Source: Apostichopus japonicus (lineage: Eukaryota; Echinodermata; Holothuroidea; Aspidochirotida; Stichopodidae). Taken from it: DNA of 64,000 nucleotides. The notes beneath the pieces were generated by a model, which was given only the letters and a program-made list of their open reading frames with translations, had not been told where the DNA came from and ran no database searches. Location of the stretch: NCBI RefSeq assembly GCF_037975245.1, contig NC_092580.1, positions 16,256,001 to 16,320,000 of the forward strand. The letters run 5' to 3'. The translations under genes and the position numbers were made by a program. This document shows, piece after piece, positions 59,402 to 64,000 of the stretch (positions are counted from its first letter, which is position 1; every line of letters begins with the position of its first letter).

Positions 59402-59674
59402 TAAAATCTCATATCTGTGCAATTTGTGAATTTCAATTGTCTTAGGAGTTTTGGCTTCCTGGCTTGGATTTGATCTGTAAATGCCAAGGGCACACACCCA
59501 AAGCACTCTAGAAGCAATTTCTGCATTGCTCTCCAAATAACTGAAGCACTCTTTACAATTTTGTGTATTGAGAGGTTTTCCTTTTCTAATTTTTGAAAAG
59601 TTTGTAAATTGTCTCGGAACACTTATAATACTTGAAGCATCTTCACAAGTTTGTGCAATAATGTCTCCTAACAC
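59402..59674 (-). other. Unrecognised ORF with coding-like composition
   Basis: Minus-strand ORF of 93 codons with balanced composition (Lys, Glu, Thr, Cys), containing CEDASSIISVPRQFTNFSKI and NCKECFSYLESNAEIASRV. A possible acceptor (TCTGTGTTAG) precedes it, but no clear donor or neighbouring exon was found. It could be a lone exon, a retrocopy fragment or chance. I do not recognise a family. Confidence 0.2.
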
Positions 59675-62489
59675 AGATGGAATTCACAAGCATAAAATAT
59701 ATCGCTTAGCAGTAGTGTTGAATAATTGTCACAACTTCAAAAGAACAGTAGTTTATGTACTCTATCTTGTGAAGTCTCACCACTTTGCCAAACTTTAGCA
59801 TAACAAAATAACAGTAGGCTTAAAGTTTTATTGGTAGTCTGCTTGTTTGGGACCACCAAATTTCAGTTGGGTGACCAAAATCTGCTTTGAAGGTGGTTCA
59901 ACAGGACACTAGTTCTTTACATACAGTACATTTCAAGTTCAGATTGCGTTGTCACTAAGTATCCCTAAGTAGGTTAAATGTTAAATTGGTATCATTATCC
60001 ATCCCTTTGGAGATACTGGAGGTATAAAATAGGCCTAGGCATATGAGTCACCAGAAGGGGGAGTTTTACTTGCCCAAACCAAAGGTGGGGTTCCTTTCAC
60101 CAAACCTTCACATCGCTCCTACTTTGCACATATATTGATCATACTTTGTAAAAGACCTGGTTGTGCTTAGGAACAACCAGAAAAAGTCCTTAATAATTTG
60201 CCTTGATTAGCCCTGTGTCATCTTTTTGAACTTTCAACAAAAAAGATTTGCAAGAGTTTTGTATTTAGACCATCTTCCACTTATATAGATCTGTCAGTGA
60301 ATCCCATGTGAAATGTATGGTTATAGAATCAAACCCAGTTTCCTTAATGGTGTTGTACTATAGTGTCATTAAAATAATGTTGATGGTATCCCTAAGGACT
60401 CTCTCTAAATACCAACAATTTATTTTTACTACTCTTGGACCCTGACCTTAAACTGTAATGCACTTGACATTCAACTTCTGCTGTTGAATTGGATTCTACT
60501 GACTCTCAGGACATATCATCTCAGGACATAGCTGTCTAAACTTCCACATGTATCCTTCCTGAAGCTAGTACAGTAGCTGGCTGGCTGGCTGGGTATTCCA
60601 CAGGGAACAAAGCCCATTACTGTAGTTCATGCAGCAAGGCACTACTAATTTGAAGTCTGGAAGGAGATTTCACTATATTGCCAAATTTGATTTCTGTACT
60701 CCACTAGAAAAGTATTCCTTTGTTGGTTCATCCGTGCACATGCTATAAATACATGGCAAAGTGGCTTGGTGATTTATGAGACAGGGAGAGGCTGCGGGTG
60801 GTACTGTAAGTCTGTGGCAAAGTGGAGGGGAAGTCTGTATATGGAGGGGTGGTAATGCTGGTTGGTTAGATTTTGACAGCTACACCTTGCATTTAATCTG
60901 GATACTATCACCAATGGTTTGCAGACAAGTGAAAGTTTATGGACACCAAGAGATACAGTATAAAGTTGTTTGTCAGAGCCAAGAGAACTGAGGGGGGGGG
61001 GGGGGGACATGCAAGGGAAGAATGACTTAAAGTTGCTTATGTACATTAAGAGAAGGTAAATGCCTAACAGGCTTTTCATGGAAAAAGGTTATCTGATGAG
61101 GGGTTTTTACAGTATAAAAGTAAATTTATACAGAAGCAGACATGTGATAAAATGATAGTAGTAAAGTTTTTATTTTCAGGATATGGTGTGTGAGATTTTT
61201 CAGCTTATGAAAGCAGAACTTTGAATTTTGTAATGCATGTGTTAATCGTGGAAAGATATCTATCTACCATGTAACTTTCACAATTTAATACTCTAACATT
61301 TTGTAAATGCCATCTGATAATCGAAAAACTGCCATATCGTCTTTCTTATCGATGACCATATTTAGAGAATTAGGACGTGGTACAAATTTAGCAATTTGCT
61401 AATTAATTTGATCAAATTTGAAATGGACACTTAATGATGTGAAGCATTGAAGTATCTCAAATGTTGGAAGACATGTAGACTAATTAATTAACATACTCAA
61501 CTCAGATTGTGCGACCTATATGTAGTAGCCTGTCACACTCTCCTTTAGGAAATAAAGTATTTTCATTATAGCGTTTGTTTGATAAACTTGCCAAACAGTA
61601 TGGTTTTTGAGGCTGTTGTTAACAGAACAAGATGGTCCATATATACTGTAATCACATACTTACTGTATGTTCTGGAGAGATGAACTGCTGTGCAGAAATG
61701 ACAATTGACCCAGTTTTACTCTCTCTTTGCATGGAGCTCCAGATCATGAGATCTAATCATTGTCAAGTGATTAGAATTGAGATGATCATGCACGCTGGGA
61801 ACCATATGTCTGAAAGCTCTACCATAAATTAATTGCTAAAGCTTGAAAGTGTTCCTGCTGTGCATAGACATCTCCGTCACACTCATCCAAGCAAAGAAGA
61901 GAAAGAAAGGGAACTTTTTTTCAAAACCATAAAAGGTCATGTATATATTTAAGTTTGTAACAGTATGGTATTATTGTTTCCAATATTTAGATGAATACTT
62001 GTATGTGTACAGTACAGTGTATGGGTACTTTTCTTGAGTAAATGTGTAAGAACTGTATGTGGATTTAAGTTTCGCTGTCCTTTGTCTAGAGATAGTCGTA
62101 CATTTTCTGAATGACAGAAATGCAAAAGGTACAGTATATATACAGTCATAGTTTTTACCAAACTGTTGAGAACACTGCATCTCAATAGGATATGCAGATT
62201 CCCCTTCAGACAACTTCATGCAAACTATCGGAAATTGGATCTTATCCAGAGATTGAGTTGATAAAATGGAGAAACATCATAGCAAATTGCATTTTTGATA
62301 CATTGCCGAAGGCAGAAGGAATGTATGTAATGGTGAATTTGTATGTATGTATGTGTGTGTGTTTACAAGTGTATGTGACTCTTACTCGTAAACGCTCTAA
62401 CTTAAGAAGAATCACAGGAGTACATTTCCTATTTGGTATGTACAGTAGGTTCCCTTTATAGGTAGAACTGGTTTGGGATTAATATTGGT

Positions 62490-63300
62490 ATTGGTCAAAA
62501 GTCAGTTGAGGTCAGCACGGGTCAAAGTTTGAAAACATTGTTTGTGAACACAATATCTCAAGAAGTAGAAGTTGCAGGAAGTTCAAACTTGTTGTGTAGC
62601 TTGCCGTTGGTAGAGGGTATGTAGTGTTTGTCATGAATATAAAACATTTGAGGTCAACAGAGGGGAAATAGTGTGCAAATCTTGTATGCACCATATCCTA
62701 CTTGGTCGCCTATAGATGCAGTTCTTATAATTGGCATTTGGATTTCCTTTAATTAGTTCAGCGAACCTTAATTGATTGTAGTGTTGGTCAAAGGTCACTT
62801 TGGGTCAGCAGTGGGCAAACTGTGAATATATTAAAAGTGCTATATCTCCAGATCCAGAGCATGTAAGGTGCTCATATATGATAGCCTTGTGTGTTGTATA
62901 GTTTGTACACAATTTGATGTAGGTCAGAGTTCATTTAGGGTCACCATGCATCAAAACTTGAACACTATGTAAATATGATATATCCAGTTAGTTAGGAAAC
63001 TGCAGTAGCTGGTATGTTTGGCTTCTCTATATAATGAGTACAAGAACCCTATTCTTTTTGATGGAGGGTACAGGTCATTTGGGTTCGGCAGAGGTTACAC
63101 ACTGGAAATTTTATACATGGCATCATGAGATGGACAGTTTCATCGGATGTCATATCGGCATATGACTTTCCTATAATGAGTACAACAGCCCAGTAATTTG
63201 TCGTGAAGGTCATTTGAGGTCAGCAAGGGGGAAAGTGTAAAAACCTTAAAGGCCCTGACATAGCTGGATAATTTTGATTTCAAGTTGAGACTTCTAATTT
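62490..63300. repeat. About six tandem units of ~140 bp rich in AGGTCA-like half-sites
   Basis: The landmark GAGGTCAGCA and its variants occur at 62508, 62650, 62802, 62937, 63080 and 63216 (spacing 135-152). Each is often preceded by GGTCAAAGGTCATTT-type text and followed by GGTCAAA...TGAAAACAT and ATATCTC.AGAA segments. A further unit lies near 63831. Units are diverged by perhaps 25-35% by eye, so the array is old. Confidence 0.75.
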
Positions 63301-64000
63301 GCTTCAAGTCAATGGTTGTTTTAAGGCTAGCAGATTTCAATCGCTGGAAACCTTACTTCCTAGTCAGGGATGTGATCAGTAATAAGCTACTAGTTTCAGC
63401 GTGACATATTGTGCAAGGCCATGGTGTACAGAAGAGTATATAATAGGTCATACATTAAATGATATTGTTACAAGTTATGATTTATATTTTTAAGAGCCTA
63501 AGTAGTAATTCCTGAAGGTTTACACCATGTCAGGCGTAATATTTCATTGCTCTCATTGTCTTGGTGTATACATCCATGTTCTCACCATACTTAATTGGTA
63601 CAGGTTTAAGATGCATAAATGTATCTAGCCAGACAATACTGCACAATATTTTAAAACTGAGCACTCTGAATTATGATATTAAAGACCTCTGGGATTTATT
63701 TTGACACAGTACGGTGACCCGTATCCCATTACAGTTGCCCTTTATTACCACTTGCTATTTCAACAAGTATATTTAGTAACAGATGTTGTCCAAATGTTTG
63801 CCCAAACATGATGCTGTTTGAAGGTTTATTTGAAGTCAACAGATGTCAACGTCTGGAAACCAATTTAATGAATTAATTCTAACTTATCATCACAGGGTAA
63901 TGTGGAATTACTTGAGGTTAATGCTGTCGTCTAGTTCACACAATTGAGATTGAGTGTTTTCATCTGATTGGAACAGGTTTCTATTGCCCATTATATACAC

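Larger units (their letters stand above)
48381..64000. other. 15.6 kb right flank with no convincing coding exon
   Basis: AT-rich sequence with scattered poly-G/C runs (near 53888, 54255, 60990), a MITE-like element at 49691 and the array at 62490. The ORFs lack family motifs and usually lack splice sites. 51-62 kb is rich in TACAGTAC/TACTGTA words. A strong donor GTAAGTG at 51062 is the only hint of a non-coding first exon. The stretch may be a long first intron of a plus-strand gene beyond the window, or simply a spacer. Confidence 0.5.

Overview
This looks like nuclear DNA from a marine invertebrate deuterostome. An echinoderm is most likely and a sea cucumber is possible, but the species is inference. 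The coding sequence is split into short exons with GT-AG introns and 0.1-7 kb of AT-rich intron. Two recognisable genes belong to animal families (SLC37A3, FAM185A). The spacers are full of small DNA-transposon derivatives, Penelope-like debris, satellites and long poly-G/C runs. I saw no bacterial operon, rRNA gene, CRISPR array or intact tRNA.

Layout: (1) 308-14689, minus strand, 13 coding exons of an SLC37A3-like sugar-phosphate-exchanger-family membrane protein; the C-terminal exon(s) lie off the left edge. (2) 14690-19776, repeat-rich spacer. (3) 19777-25568, minus strand, a complete seven-exon FAM185A-like gene (about 454 aa, DUF4097-type beta repeats, mitochondrial-looking N terminus). 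(4) 25569-32266, spacer holding a three-level nest of transposons; an empty-site relative of the outermost one lies at 18996-19351. (5) 32267-35531 and 36828-48380, plus strand, two tandem secreted cholinesterase/carboxylesterase-family paralogues with identical four-exon structure and complete Ser/Glu/His triads. The second has a 7.1 kb first intron swollen by nested mobile elements. (6) 48381-64000, no convincing coding exon; it ends in a roughly 140-bp repeat array rich in AGGTCA-like half-sites.

Features I rate highest for follow-up: an apparent gene-conversion tract confined to the first ~410 bp of the last exon of the two esterases; the dated transposon nest with its empty site; a dead Penelope-like element with a 19-bp target duplication and a mutated catalytic box; a duplicated splice acceptor in the SLC37A3-like gene that would create a stop if used; and a 44-bp perfect palindrome in a FAM185A intron. 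I did not find a convincing wholly new gene system. Exon boundaries were worked out by hand from splice consensus, reading phase and remembered family sequence. No alignment, RNA data or database search was available.
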